A stretch of DNA of 64,000 bases from positions 5,456,001-5,520,000 of the forward strand of contig NC_064677.1 in the NCBI RefSeq assembly GCF_023278565.1, given 5' to 3'. A program made the translations under genes and the position numbers. The stretch comes from Colletotrichum lupini. Its lineage: Eukaryota; Ascomycota; Sordariomycetes; Glomerellales; Glomerellaceae. Shown one piece after another: positions 14,178 to 27,117 of this stretch; position 1 is the first letter of the stretch, and every line of letters starts with the position of its first letter. Below the pieces are notes generated by a model that saw only the letters and a list, made by a program, of their open reading frames with translations, was not told the origin of the DNA and ran no database searches.

Positions 14178-14222
14178 TATATAATATACGGTACGGCCCC
14201 GGTAGATTACTTCGTTAAGGGG
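14178..14222 (+). mobile_element. Element Q copy b, 3' end after the MULE
   Basis: The sequence ACGGTACGGCCCCGG followed by AGATTACTTCG and a G run is the characteristic end of element Q. It continues copy b beyond the MULE insertion. The bases after it (14223-14237) are not explained. Confidence 0.55.
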
Positions 14223-14237
14223 AAAAAAACTATTATA

Positions 14238-14412
14238 TAAATTAGTATTAAGAGGTTTTATATATATTAAAATAGGTATAGCTCGCTCTTTAAATAGCTA
14301 AAAGTAGTAAAAAGTTCGGAGTTTTAATTAGTAATTAAGTATAGAGCGCAATATACCTAGTTTTTTTACTACGTAATATATAGTACGGCCCTAGCGGATT
14401 ACTCCGTCGGGG
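14238..14412 (+). mobile_element. Element Q fragment d (3' end only)
   Basis: The fragment carries the 3' quarter of element Q (TTAGTATTAAGAGG, then TATAGCTCGCTC, then the AATATACCTAG block and the CGGATTACTCCGTCGGGGGG end). The 5' part is not adjacent. It is either truncated at the 5' end or displaced by the neighbouring insertions. Confidence 0.55.
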
Positions 14413-14416
14413 GGCT

Positions 14417-14541
14417 CTTTAACTTATAATTAAAACCTCTTTTTTATATTTATATAATAAATTATATAATTTAATTAACCTATTTCGTTAACTTATAGTT
14501 CGAACTAATTAACTAATATCTTTATAATAGAGATACTAATA
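14417..14541 (+). mobile_element. Partial LTR of copia family A
   Basis: The last ~125 bases of the 205 bp family A LTR lie here in sense orientation, ending GATACTAATA (the RIP form of GATACCAACA). Element Q sequence abuts it on the left. It marks the sharp edge between the AT-rich block and the normal-GC island. Confidence 0.6.
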
Positions 14542-16328
14542 AGTATAAAAGCTAATACTAAGGCAGCACTTTTAGTAATTAGCTCGAGATGCTTCACTAG
14601 GGTTGTTCTTAGATGCTAAGAAAAAGGCACTTCTACCCACCCTGAAAATTATACATACTCTTAGAACCGGATAGTGCGGCAAGCATCACTTCTCATTTCA
14701 CGAGGAGTTCCGTATCGATTTCATATAGTTTCCATAGTTCGCTGCTTCATATCTGCTCCCGCTTATAGGTAGCGCCGATGGGTAAGTTTTGTAGATAGGT
14801 AAAGTAATCTGTCACAATTCCATGCCCAGAGAGTAACAAAAGCTCTGAGACAGGACACAAAAGCTATGCACAAGAATGGCTGCAAAGCAGCACCACGAAC
14901 AGCGCTGACTATGAAAGTGACTCATGGCGACGCCTGGGGCCCAATTGCTCCATAGCACTGCAGTCGCATAAGCACTTTATTATGATGAAATGTTGAGAAA
15001 TGAGAAAACAAACTCTATCTAGGTCAAATAATTACCGACACAGAATAGACCCATCAGGATACTCGAACTTGGTTTCACAATTAAAGCAAGTGGCATCATT
15101 CGCAGCATATCTTTTGCAGTTGTTGTAGAACTCCTGTCCATCAATTTGGCCACTAATCGCTTTGAGCTGTTTTCACAAGTCAGTCGTGCCGTTTCCCTGG
15201 GTACTGATCTAGCTGGACGTGAACTCACGAATCGTCCTTGGAACCTTGGTCCCGAACCAGATGATCGACCAATCCAGAATTGCCCCGAGTTTTGGCCTAT
15301 AAAGCTTTTAGCTGCGCGACTCTGATTGGCAAGAAACGCAAGACCTACCATAGGTGTAGCCGAACCTGCAGTCACCGGCTAGCAGATCAGTGGCGGCATA
15401 GTCAACTGCTGAGTTGGTTTTGTATTGGCATGCGCAGTAGTCGTGCATGTCAGCCATGGAAAAACCCCTCGCGAGCGTTAGCGACCTTAAGTTACGAATT
15501 TTCAAGGATGAATCTTAAGAACATACAGGAAAAGGGCCATGGCAGGAAGAACTGAGAAACGCATGTTGAAAATTGACTGTGATCGATAAAATGCGATAGA
15601 CTGAATCAAGGCAGGTAGTGAAAATGCTTGATGGTCAGAGAGCGTACTTGATAGTTGTTCTGGAATGACTGAAGAGATGTATCAAATGTTGTAGGTCGCA
15701 ATTCCGGCAAAAAGCGGCTGGGGACTTATATGCTCTATGGAATAGCGAAGTTGCGAACCCCGCGAGTTCCGTTCGCAAGCAATCATTGCATTGGGCGTAA
15801 GTTTGATTGCATTCTCGTGATAATTTGCAAGAGTCAGTGCCTTCACTCAAAGTTCTGAACTAAGAGTTGTAAATATTCCACTAACAGAAGCTGCCACTCC
15901 AGTTCGGAAAGGCGTGCCGGAATCGCAAACGTTCTGGAATCAATCAGCTGACGTAAAAATATACTAAGCTTTCAACCAATCCTCTAGTGAAGTCGCAAGC
16001 TTTTGGCCGTGGGCGCCTTTAGGCCCGTGTTGTGAGCCTCATTTCCAGACTGGGCAGACTCGGGAAGAACAAGGCATAATATTGAACACCGAGAACTCCG
16101 TAGTCATATATCTGAATTTGCGATGGAAAATTACAGAGATAGTAGATGTTGTACCATGCGAAGATGCCGAGTTCTATGATATCTGTACAGCTAAATAGAA
16201 GTATATAGGTATGAACTCAAAGCCCCGGACGATGAGAGCTCTTCAGCCATAATATCTCGCCAGCTCGTTACCAACGCACAACATTCTCTCTTACTTGTAC
16301 AAGACATTCGTTGTATTCAGCTTTGAAG
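14542..16328. other. Normal-GC intergenic stretch, no gene identified
   Basis: Base composition is ordinary here. Open frames of 60-118 codons on both strands between 15019 and 15850 overlap one another, lack recognisable domains and do not join through plausible splice sites, so I do not call a gene. The 300-400 bases before 16329 are the likely promoter of the small secreted-protein gene. Confidence 0.5.
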
Positions 16329-16887
16329 ATGCTTTGGCTTCTTGCCTTATTTATGGCTCTGGCTTCATGCTCGCCAGTTCTCCAACCTCTGGTACAGGAG
16401 CGTGGCCTGACATGCGTCGGTTACCGCGGTGCCCCAGCCGAACTCCCCGCCATTAGCATCGACCTTCGCGGCGACATTGAAGCCCACGTCTTTGATGGTG
16501 CCACTCCCACTCTTTCACAGCTTCCTTTGAACACCTGGGCCGGTTCGGCTAGTGATCACCGCCTGGAGTACCGCGCCTGGAGAACCACCGGCCGCGACGG
16601 TATCTTCAACGTCCATCTCGAGGTCCAAGTTACTGGCTATGCCAACGTCTTCGTCAACTTTGGTGCACAGTCTGACCGCGGTAACGGCGATCCCGGCCTG
16701 TCTCGTGTCGACAACGGCTTGGCTGTTGGTTCTGGCTCGAACCCATACCCAAGCCGACGTACCTTCCGCATGGCTCTCGGTACCATTCACCGGAACATCA
16801 ACTATAAACTTGTCGGAAACTGGAGTAAGTGCACCATTAATAAGGTTCCCAGACTCAAAAAAGTGCTGACCTTTTCCAGGACTCTGA
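16329..16887 (+). CDS. Small secreted protein, function unknown
   Basis: The model has two exons, 16329-16824 and 16880-16887, giving 167 residues. The 55 bp intron has a GTAAGT donor and TTTTCCAG acceptor; skipping it appends about 22 unrelated residues, so the spliced form ending G-N-W-R-L is preferred. The ATG at 16329 is the first that opens directly onto a hydrophobic signal peptide (MLWLLALFMALASCS). The mature protein of about 150 residues has only one cysteine, an RGD tripeptide near residue 50 and a glycine/serine-rich middle. I recognise no family. It lies alone between two RIP-mutated transposon blocks, a setting often seen for effector-like genes, but nothing here proves such a role. 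Codons are GC-rich at third positions, consistent with a real gene. Confidence 0.6.
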
Positions 16888-17495
16888 CTGTGCTCCTTCA
16901 ATGAGATGTCCAGGAGTTGAGGCCCGTATATTGAGTACCCAGGCTCCAATTGCGAACGCTCAGCTTCCCCGTACGACTACAAGGTTGTTCAAATTGTTAG
17001 CAGATTTTCATGTAGTGTAGAAGTATCGCAATGCTTCTGGCTGTCAATAAGCCGCACTTTGAGAGTTTATGGAGACAAGAAAGGAACACGTGCTTACAAA
17101 TCCTATCAACTACTAGATAGCGTCAATATGTATGTACGTGCTTTGTGGGTAAGAACGAACTGCATATCTATCCGACCCTGTTTTCTTTTTATCCACCTAC
17201 TTTATGAATGGATTTGAGATAAATTGGGAGTCGGGAAAAGACTGGAGACAGCTGAGACATCCTGGCACCTTCTGACAGTTGATGGGATAGATTGTCATCA
17301 CCGGAGCTTAGAAGCTTGAGCTCATATGCGTGCTGATGGTAAGTCGCGATGACAGTTGCAGATCAGTCAGTTATGTACTTTCTAAAAATATTATATATCG
17401 ATAAAATAGAACCCATGTAATGCCTAGAGCAACACAATTCTCTATAAGTTAACGGCTTAGGCCACGGATAGTTAGTATATTAACAAGAACCACAC
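16888..17495. other. Intergenic, no gene seen
   Basis: This is the 3' flank of the small secreted-protein gene up to the target duplication of element A1. No open frame, RNA gene or repeat is recognised. AT content rises in the last 100 bases. Confidence 0.5.
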
Positions 17496-17500
17496 TAGAG
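17496..17500. repeat. Target-site duplication of A1 (left)
   Basis: TAGAG occurs immediately before the A1 left LTR and again at 27113-27117, immediately after the right LTR. This fixes both ends of the element. Confidence 0.85.
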
Positions 17501-20500
17501 TATTAGTATCCCTATTATAAAGTAGTTAGTTCGAACCGTAAATTAACGAAGAGATTAATTAAACTATATAAATATCTATATAGTAAGTATAAAAAAGGGG
17601 TTCTAATTATAAGTTAAGCTAACTATAATAATTATAAATAGGGCCCTTAATTAGCCCCTATATAGTTAGCTATATACTATAATTAAATTAAATTTTAATC
17701 TAATACTAACTTTTTTTTTATTAATTTACTTATTATAATTAAATATATAATTCGACTTTAGTTTTATTTATTAAATCGTCTCCTTTTTCCCTTTTTTTAT
17801 TATTTTTTTATATAACCTATTTTTCTATTTATATATTAACTTTCTTATTATTTATAAATTATTTTAACTTTTTATTAAGTATTATTTTTATAAAAGCGTC
17901 GGCGAGGTTATTATTAATATTAATCTAACGGATCTCGAGTATTTTATACTTTTTATACGATTATTTAAGGGCTATAATATTAATTATAAGCCTTTTTTTT
18001 TTAATTTAAGAAATTACTTATATAATAAGTAAGAGTTTATATAAATGACCGTTAGGATTAGTAAAAAGCTAAGTTAATTAGTAATCCTCTTTAGTATTAT
18101 TAAAATTACGTAAGTAAAGTTAACGCCGTTAACTATATTATAAACTTCTAACGTAAGTATATTTCTTATTATTTACTTATTTTTAATTAATAAGTAATAG
18201 ATTATATTACTATATATAATAAATTTGTTTTTATTTATACTCTTATTAATTAAGATAATAATATATCTTAATTATAAAATAAGGTTATTATTATTTATAA
18301 ATAACTTATTAATAAAAATATAAAGCTTATTAATCGCTAAGTTAATTAAGTAATAAACGAGGCCTCTATTAAGATTTATTTATTACTACTTAAGCTATTT
18401 ATTAAGTACCTCGACGTCTCGTTTAGTTAAATCTATAGCTTATACTATTTTAATATAATTAAAAATTACTTTAAGCTAATATATACTTATAATATATACC
18501 CCTTATATAAGCTTAGTTTTATATTACTTTTTAACGTTAGTTATATTTTAATTAACGAAGTTAATTTTCTTATCCTATCCCTTTTATTAAAAAACAATAG
18601 TTTTTTTTTTAATTATAAAAATCCTATTATTAAATCTAAGGGGGGTATTTGTTATAAAGACTTTTTTTAGTTTCGTTACGAAGCCCGCTTTTTAAAACTC
18701 CTTATCCTCTTTTTTTATAAAATTAATATTAAATAGGCTTAATATATTATTAGTTTATATTCTAACGATCCTAAATTAGTTATTTTTATATTTAGAAATT
18801 AATAAGTACGGGTTATACGTAAATATAATTATTAATAATTAATTAATATAAAAATCGTAATAAGTAGCTTATTAATAAATACCCGATTTTATAAGCCTAT
18901 ATAGTAGCTTAAGTACTTTAATAATCGTATTTTTTAAGTACTTACTAATTATTTTCTTTTAATAAATAAGCGAGGATTTCTTTTATAAGTCCGGTAGCTA
19001 ATTAAGTATAGGCCTAGGTAATATTACGGCTTTAAATCTTATATCCCTTTTTGTATAATAATATTATTAGTACTATTATTAACCGTTAGTTATAGCGCTA
19101 TATTATAAGTAATTATATAAGTAGCGTTATTTTTTTAATATTACCGTACCCCTAAATTATATACTTAGACTTCTTATATAGTTAAAGTATTCCTTTCCCT
19201 TTAATTTTATAAACTATTCGTAATTTAAATATATAGAAGTTTATATATTTCTTTAGGTTATAGAAGATAAATCGATAGACCCCTTAATTACGAAAAGTAT
19301 TTATTTTAATAAGATTTAATCCCTTATACGGCTTTTTAATAGTTATAATTATACTTTTTTTATATAGTTTAATTATTAATTTAAAATCGGCTTTCTTTTT
19401 TATTATATAAAAAGTATTAATTACCTTATTATTAATAATAAATTATTATATTAAGGCTTATTATCGTAGTTTTTTATAACGTCTCGTTAGTAATATTAAT
19501 ACTTTTTTAATAATTTCCTCTTCTTCGTTATTTATTAATATTATTATAATAATCTTGTTAAGGATAATTTCTTATACTTTTATTACGGGTTATATAATTT
19601 CCCTTATCTCTTTTCCTTTTTATAAATTAAAAATTACCTTATTAAGATTTATATAATATAATTTAATTATTATAATTAATACTTCGAGAGGCTAGTTACG
19701 ACTTTTTATAACTACGTAAAAGCGCTTATTAATACAAATTAATTTATATAGCCTAGCTTATTATTAAATAATTTCGTACTATACTTATATATTTCAATTT
19801 AATAATATATTTAAATTAACCCCTATATTAGGCCTATTATATATAATAATTACTTCGTAAACTTACTTTTTTATATTTATTTTACGTAATATCTATATTA
19901 CTTTTTTAATTACTTAAGCTCGTTAGTTTATATTTAGTAATAATAACGAGGCTAAAGTCGTTCTTAAATATATTTTAAATACTAATAGCGTTAGTATAAG
20001 CCCGTTAGGCCCTATAGTATTATTATAATATTTAAGTACTATTTAAAAGCATTCGTTATTAATAAAATCGGGATTTTCTTTTTTAATAATCCTCAACGCC
20101 TTTTTTAGTTATTAATATATCCTTTTTACTTTTTTAATATTATAGTACGCTTTAATAAGTACGAATTTTAACTATATACTATAAGCCGTTATATTCTTTT
20201 TTAAATTTTATTAATTTAAAATTAGTACTAGCGTTAGTTTTAATACTATCTAACGGTCCTTAGTATATATCGATCTAGCTTTTTTATAGGGCTATTTATA
20301 TTATTTTTATTTATAAATCCTAGAGGAATTACCTTACTTAAAAGGATATAGCTACGTTAATTATATATAGGACTAGCCGACTATTTAAATAGAAAATATT
20401 AATAACGATTTCCTAATCTAAATTAAGCTTATTACGTAATTTAAATTTAACTTTATATACGCTCTACGTATTTATTTAGTATTAGTAATATATTTTTATT

Positions 20501-21490
20501 AACTACTCTAGCGCCCCTATTTTAATATTATTATTACTTAATTATTTTAAGAAGTTATGTAGCTTCGTAACTAATAAGTACCTAAATCTTTAATATAATT
20601 ATCTAAGCTTACTTTTTATTAAGTAATTAATTAACTTCGTATTATTAATAAGCCTTATAAACGTATACCCCTATCGTTATTTAATTATTTTAAAATACTT
20701 ATTACTAAAAATTCTATTCTTTATATTATTAAATATAATACTTAGTTAATTTATATTTCTTAGATATAAGAGAAATAGGGTATTAACGGATAAAATATAA
20801 AAGATTATCGTTTTAAAATACGTCTCTATTTTTATTATACCTAGGGTAACGATTTCCTTACCTAAATTAAAACTAATTCTTATAATACTTATTATTAACG
20901 TATTAAGTATTATTAGTACGATTTTTAATAGTATTTAGAATTACCCTTTTTTTATTATTAACTATTACGATACCTTAGTATTTAAAATAATTTTATAAAG
21001 ATTATTTAAGCTATACCTTTTACTTATATAAAATACCTATACGAGCTTAGTATTTAAATAATCTAAATAATATTAAAAGGACCCCTTTAACTACCTCTAG
21101 ATTTACTTAGTACTATATATTTTTTTTTAAGTATTAAAAAAGGTAGTATTTTCTTTTTAAGCGTTAAGAGAATAGGCTTCGGCCTTATTAAATTTACTCT
21201 TTTAACTACTTCCATATTTATTATCTAAAGGACCTTCTCTTATTATCTATAAATAAAAGCCTACTTATTAAGAGCTTTTATTATTTTTTATTTATTTAGC
21301 TTCGTATATTTTCTAAAAGTTAATAAAATAAAAAAAGAGTAGTTAACTTTATTAATTTTATTATAATCTAATTCGTTAGTATAAGAAGTAAGATTTTCTT
21401 TATTTTTTCAATTTTTTATAGGGAGCGGATACTCTAGGCCGCTACTTTAATTACTTTTATTAAGTTCTATATTCTTAAATTTATTCTTAT

Positions 21491-22632
21491 GTAGTGGTTT
21501 TTTTTCCGGCTTTATAGGCATAAAAGATCGACCTTAACGGGATTACGCTTTTAAAGGAAATTATACGATATAGTATACTTTTTAACTATATAATACGCGT
21601 AATATATCCTAAGCACGCGCTTAACGTAATATAATAATTTTGATACGAAAACCGCTATTTAATTCGGGATAGGTAAGCTACCCTCTTTAGTAGCGGCGCT
21701 AGCTAGAAAGGTTAATAATAGAGGTCGGCCGTAATAGTTAGTTATAATAATCGGCCGCTATAAATAGCCGCAATAGTTAGAAGCGGCCCTCAACCGCAGA
21801 GGTTCTAAACTTTAATAGTAACGTAGAGGTTTTTAGAAAAAGGGCTAAATAGGCTAATATTTACTACTCTTTTGCTATACTAAAGCTCGTAAAGATTTTT
21901 TTTATCCTTATTGCTTCTAATATTGCCTAAAGCTACTCTTTATTTAAACTAAATAAATCTACTAAACAAATCTACTAAATAAATCCACTAAACAAATTTA
22001 CTAAATAAACCTATTAATATATAAACCACTACCTCGACGAGAACCTACTCTCCTAGTATATAGTTAGCAATTAGTGGGCTAGAACTAAAGATACCCGTTA
22101 ATAAGTCTGCCCCTCTCGGGCTGGGCGCCCTCGGCTAGCTCGACGCTATAGCTATCGTAGCTAATATAAGTACGCCTAAGAAGTAGTAAAGTACCTTCTA
22201 ATAGTACGGAATTCGGCTAAGTAATATTATAAGTACCGTAAATAGCTAGGCTAATATAAATATTAAGATTTAGTATATTAATACCGGCCTAGTTATAATA
22301 GCTACGATAAACGGGCTAAAGGTATATAGGGTTAGGGTAATAAGCTAGCGCCTTAAATAGCTCTTACGGGACCCCCCGGGTAATAATAATACTTATATAA
22401 AAAAATAGATTATACTAGACTTAGCTACCTACGCGGGCTAGTACTAGGAGGTCCTATACGCGTTAGAGTAAGTAAAGCTCGCCCTATAAGCGGGTAGCAA
22501 AAGGTTAGGAGCTATTAATAAAAAGAAGACAACGGTCGAGTCGGTTAATTTTAATTAGTAGTTAAGTATAGAGCGCAATATACCTAGTTTTCCCCAATAC
22601 GTAATACACAGTACGGCCCCGGCGGATTGCTC
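21491..22632 (+). mobile_element. Element Q copy e, nested in A1
   Basis: It is 1142 bp and runs from GTAGTGGTTTTTTTTCCGGC to GGATTGCTCCGTCGGGGGG. A perfect 14 bp duplication, AAATTTATTCTTAT, flanks it (21477-21490 and 22633-22646). The uninterrupted target is visible in A2 near 48205-48220 (GGATTTACCCTTATATA). It is among the least mutated copies and has a GC-rich centre (22100-22160). No coding frame. Confidence 0.8.
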
Positions 22633-23581
22633 CGTCGGGGGGAAATTTATTCTTATATATAATAAAAAATTAGTTAAACTAATAAGGGCTAGTTTTATTA
22701 TTTATTACCCTCGACCTTTTATACTATTTATACGATTTAGTACGCTCTTTTTTAAAGTAGTTACTTAACTAATATCTATTTTTTTTATAAATATAATATT
22801 ATTTCTTTTATTACCCTACTTACGAATTAAATTTTTATTTATTTAACGAATTTAAGCCTCTTTATTAACGATTACTATATTTAGCCTCTTTTATTTTATT
22901 TTATATATTTAATTAACTTAATATTATTAATAAGGGTTATTATATATTTAGAAATAAGTTTAGCGTAGTATTTTTATTTTAATATTAAAATTAAGTTTTA
23001 GCTTTAAATAAAGCGTCTCGTAGTTTTTATGTACTTAGTATAAGGTTATTTTTATTTTTAATACGTACTAAATTATAATATAAAAATATTTAACTTTTTA
23101 TTCGTTAGTTCCCTTATTTAACTAGGCTTTTACTAGCTTATTGATTTAATTAATAAGCTTTTTAAAGATCTTTATTTATAATTTACTCCTTATTATCCTA
23201 ATTATAAATATAAAGAAAATCGCTTATAATTGAGATAGGAACTCTAAGTTCTTATTATAAGTCTTAAAGCGGCTTCGGATTACGTTAATAATACTAAAAA
23301 AGTCGTTTCGATCGAGATTATATACTACTTTATAATAATAATAATTAGAGGCTTTATTTACGAGTATAATATTAATTACTAAATAATACTAGTATTCCCT
23401 AATCCCGACCTTTTTATAATAATTATAAAATATCGTTAGGGTTTTTTATAAAACCTTATACTTCCCCTTTAAATATAATTTTTTTTTAAAAAGATCTTTT
23501 TAAAGTTTATAAATTACCTCGTATTTATTATTATATTTTTAATATTTATATACGATCCCTATATTATTACGTATTATTAAT

Positions 23582-24627
23582 ATAGTGGTTTTCTTTCTAG
23601 CTTTATAAGTATAAAAGATCGACCTTAACGGGATTATACTTTTAAAAGAAATTATTTAATATAGTATACTTCTTAATTATATAATATATATAATATACCC
23701 TAAGTACGTACTTAACGTAATATAATAATTTTAATACGAAAACCGCTATATAATTCGGGATAAGTAAACTACCCTCTTCGTTACGTAGTAGTACTAGTTA
23801 AAAAGGTTAACAATAGAGGTCGGCTATAATAATTAATTATAATAATCGGCTATAATAGGTAGAAATAGCCTTTTTTAACCGTAGAGGTTTTAAACTTTAA
23901 TAATAACATAAAGGTTTTTAAAAAAAAGGGCTAAATAGGCTAATATTTACGTACTAAAGCTTATAAAAATTCTTTTTATCCTTATCGTTTTTAATATTAC
24001 CTAAAGCTCTATTTCAACTAAATAAATTTATTAAATAAATTTATTAATATATAAACTACTACTCTACTCTTAGTATATAGTTAGTAATTAGTAAGTTAGA
24101 ACTAAAGATGCCCGTTAATAAGTTTACTCCTCTCGGGCTAGGCGCCCTTAGCTAGCTTAACGCTATAGCTATTATAATTAACATAAATATACCCGAGGAT
24201 TAGTAAAGTACTTTTTAATAATACGGAATTTAATTAAGTAATAGTATAAACGTTATAAATAGCTAGGCTAATATAGACGTTAAGATTTAATATATTAATA
24301 CTAATTTAGAAATTATATTTTATAAAACTAAAAATCTTTTTAATACGGGCTATATTATAAATATAAGAGAATATATAAAGGGCCCTTTAATTTTTAATAA
24401 AAAAGAGTATATAATATAGGATCTAGCTACTTATATGGGCTAATATTAAGAGGTCTTATATATATTAAAATAGGTATAGCTCGCCCTCTAAATAATTAAA
24501 ACTTAGAGGACTATGGGAGAAGGTCGGGAGCTATTTTAATTAATAATTAAGTATAAAGCGCAATATACTTAGTTTGTTTTTATACGTAATATATAGTACG
24601 GCCCCGGCAGATTGCTCTATCGGGGGG
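23582..24627 (+). mobile_element. Element Q copy f, nested in A1
   Basis: It is 1046 bp and begins ATAGTGGTTTTCTTTC (the RIP form of GTAGTGG). It ends ATTGCTCTATCGGGGGG. Flanking ACGTATTATTA copies give a duplication of at least 11 bases, with the remainder blurred by mutation. The empty target site is present in A2 around 49122-49142. Confidence 0.75.
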
Positions 24628-27117
24628 ACGTATTATTAATAACTTCGGGTCGTTTATCTTTTTTATTAGCTAATCGGCGCTAGATTTCGTATTAATAATA
24701 ATAACGAGCTATAAATTAAAATAAGTAAAATCGTTAATTATCGTACTTTTATTACTATATTTTACTTTTATATATCTTTTTATAATAATAAATTATTATT
24801 AGTAATTATAGAGAGGAAGTTTATATTATTTACCCTTTTTTTAAATTCGTTAAAGTAATTATACGCCTTATTAACTTATACTTAGTTCTATAATACGAAT
24901 TCCTCTTTTATAATCGTCGTTACTAAGATTTTATATAGTTCTCGTAACTATAACTACGCTAGTAATACCCCTTATTCATAAAAGAATTTATTAATTATTT
25001 TTATAATTCCTAAGCTTATATTAGCGAACTATTTATCTAGCTAATAACTAAGGTCGTTTATAATTTTATAAAATAGGGGTTATCCTTATAGCCCCTTTTT
25101 TTATAAACCTTAGTTAAATAAATTAATATTATATTAATTTACTTATTATTAAGCTAATTTATAATCTTATATATCTACGTCCCCTAATAGTTCGGGTTAA
25201 TATTTACTTATTTATAAAGGATTAGGATTCTATTTAGGATCGGGTTTTTTCTTCTTTTTTTTTTTTTTAACTTACTAAGGGTCGTATTTTAGCTTATATC
25301 CGTATTAATAATTATTAATATATTTAATTTTAATAAAAATATATTTAATCTACGCGCTAATTATAATAAATCCGTACTTTTATTACTTAACGAATTTATT
25401 AAGATTTAAAAAATTCTTATTTCTTCTCGCTATCTTATTACTACTCTTATTTTTACTATTTTTAGTAATTATTACTACTTTTTTAAATTACTAACTATTA
25501 TACTTATTAAGATCCTCTTTTTTATTTAATATAAAAGGGTAAGTTTTAGTAGTTTTCTTTTTTAATAGTAGTAATAAACGTTTATATTATTATAAAAAAA
25601 TATAATAATTATTCTTAAGATCTTTATTAGTTACTAATTTCTATTATTTTATATATTTCTAACCTCTTAAGCCTCGTACTTTTTATAATCTCTAAATAGC
25701 TTCTTTCCTTAACCTATCTTTTTTAGGGTAGTATTCTATAAAAATAATTAAAAATAAATACTAAGTAGTTTATAAAAGAGCTATATAAACTATTAAATAT
25801 AATTAGCAAAATTAGGCCCTCTTTTTTATAAAATTATAAACGTTAAGGACTTATTAAAAATACTTATTTATTATTTATACTTAGTAAAGTTAAATACTTT
25901 AAAAATCTTTTTTTTATAACTTCTTAATACCTTATTTTATATTTTTTAAATAGTCTTTTTTATAATTTAACTACGGTTAAGTAATTATTACTTATTAATA
26001 ATCTTTTTTATTACTTAGTTAATTTTTTAAAATTAATAATTTCGTACTAAGAACTAATATAAAAAAAGCCCTTTAGTAGACCTTTAAAAAATCCTTTTCT
26101 TTTCTCCTTAAATCTTCGTCTTTTTAGCCTTTTTTTTAAACTAATAATAACTTTAATAAAAAGTCGTAAGACTACTTTAGGGTAGTTACTTTCTTTTTAA
26201 ATTAATTTCTAAGATCTATAATACTCTTAACTTAATATTATTAAGACTTTTAAATCCCCTCTTTTCTTATTAAACTATTTTTTATATTATATTCTTAAAT
26301 AATACTTAGGGAGTAATTAAGGGGGCTATAAAGAGATTATTTAGATTATAAACTTACGGTTATATTTATAAAATCGTTATAATAATAAACCTTTTTATAT
26401 ACTATAAATCTTTTAGCTTAATAACTTTTATAAAGTTATTTTCATTATTAAATAAAAATATTTATATTTAGAGATCCTTTTTTTTAATTATATAGTACTC
26501 TTTTATATTATATTATTAAGCTTATTTATTATACTAATTAATTAAGTAAATAACTACTATATAAGTATTTTCTTTTACTAATTTAACTTATTAATTTTCA
26601 ATTATAAGCTAGCTATAAAAAAGTTATTTAATAAAAAAGCTACTTAGAATAATAATAAAAAACTAATTACTTAAGTAGTTTTATTAATTAATATAGTTTA
26701 ACGTAATAAATATCGACCTTTTATAAATAATAAAGGGCTACGATTACTTAATTCCGTATAGTATTTAAAAATCGCCTCCTTTTTTATCTATTTTTATAAA
26801 ATTAATTAGTACGAATTTCTTATTCTGTATAGTATTAAAAAGTCGTCTTTTTTATATAATAAGATACTTTACTAATTTATAATAATAAAATTTAATTACT
26901 AATTAGTATTAGTATTCTTATTATAAAGTAATTAGTTCGAACTATAAGTTAATAAAAAAATTAATTAAATTATATAAATATTTACGTAATAAGTATAAAA
27001 AGAAGGTTTTAATTATAAGTTAGGCTAGTTATAATAATCGTAAATAGGGCCCCTAATTAGCCCCTGCGCAGTCGGCCGTATACCGCGGTTAAATTAAACT
27101 TCTAATCCGACATAGAG

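Larger units (their letters stand above)
17501..27112 (-). mobile_element. Ty1/copia-type LTR retrotransposon A1, RIP-degenerate
   Basis: LTRs lie at 17501-17705 (205 bp, with one base deleted) and 26907-27112 (206 bp). TAGAG flanks both sides. In sense (minus) orientation the LTR runs TGTCGG...ACCAACA. A purine run adjoins the LTR at 17706 when read on the minus strand, which with the reverse-transcriptase remnants puts the coding strand on minus. Around 18880-18945 the minus strand carries the RIP-scarred copia block corresponding to V-L-K-x-L-Y-x-L-x-E-S-G. No frame survives. Two Q elements are nested inside (21491-22632 and 23582-24627). Without them and their duplications the element is about 7.4 kb, the same as A2 without its insertion. 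Confidence 0.85.

Noticed and set aside
15019..15850. Several overlapping open frames on both strands in the first island
   Set aside because: Mutually overlapping, compositionally unremarkable, and no splice combination gives a recognisable protein.
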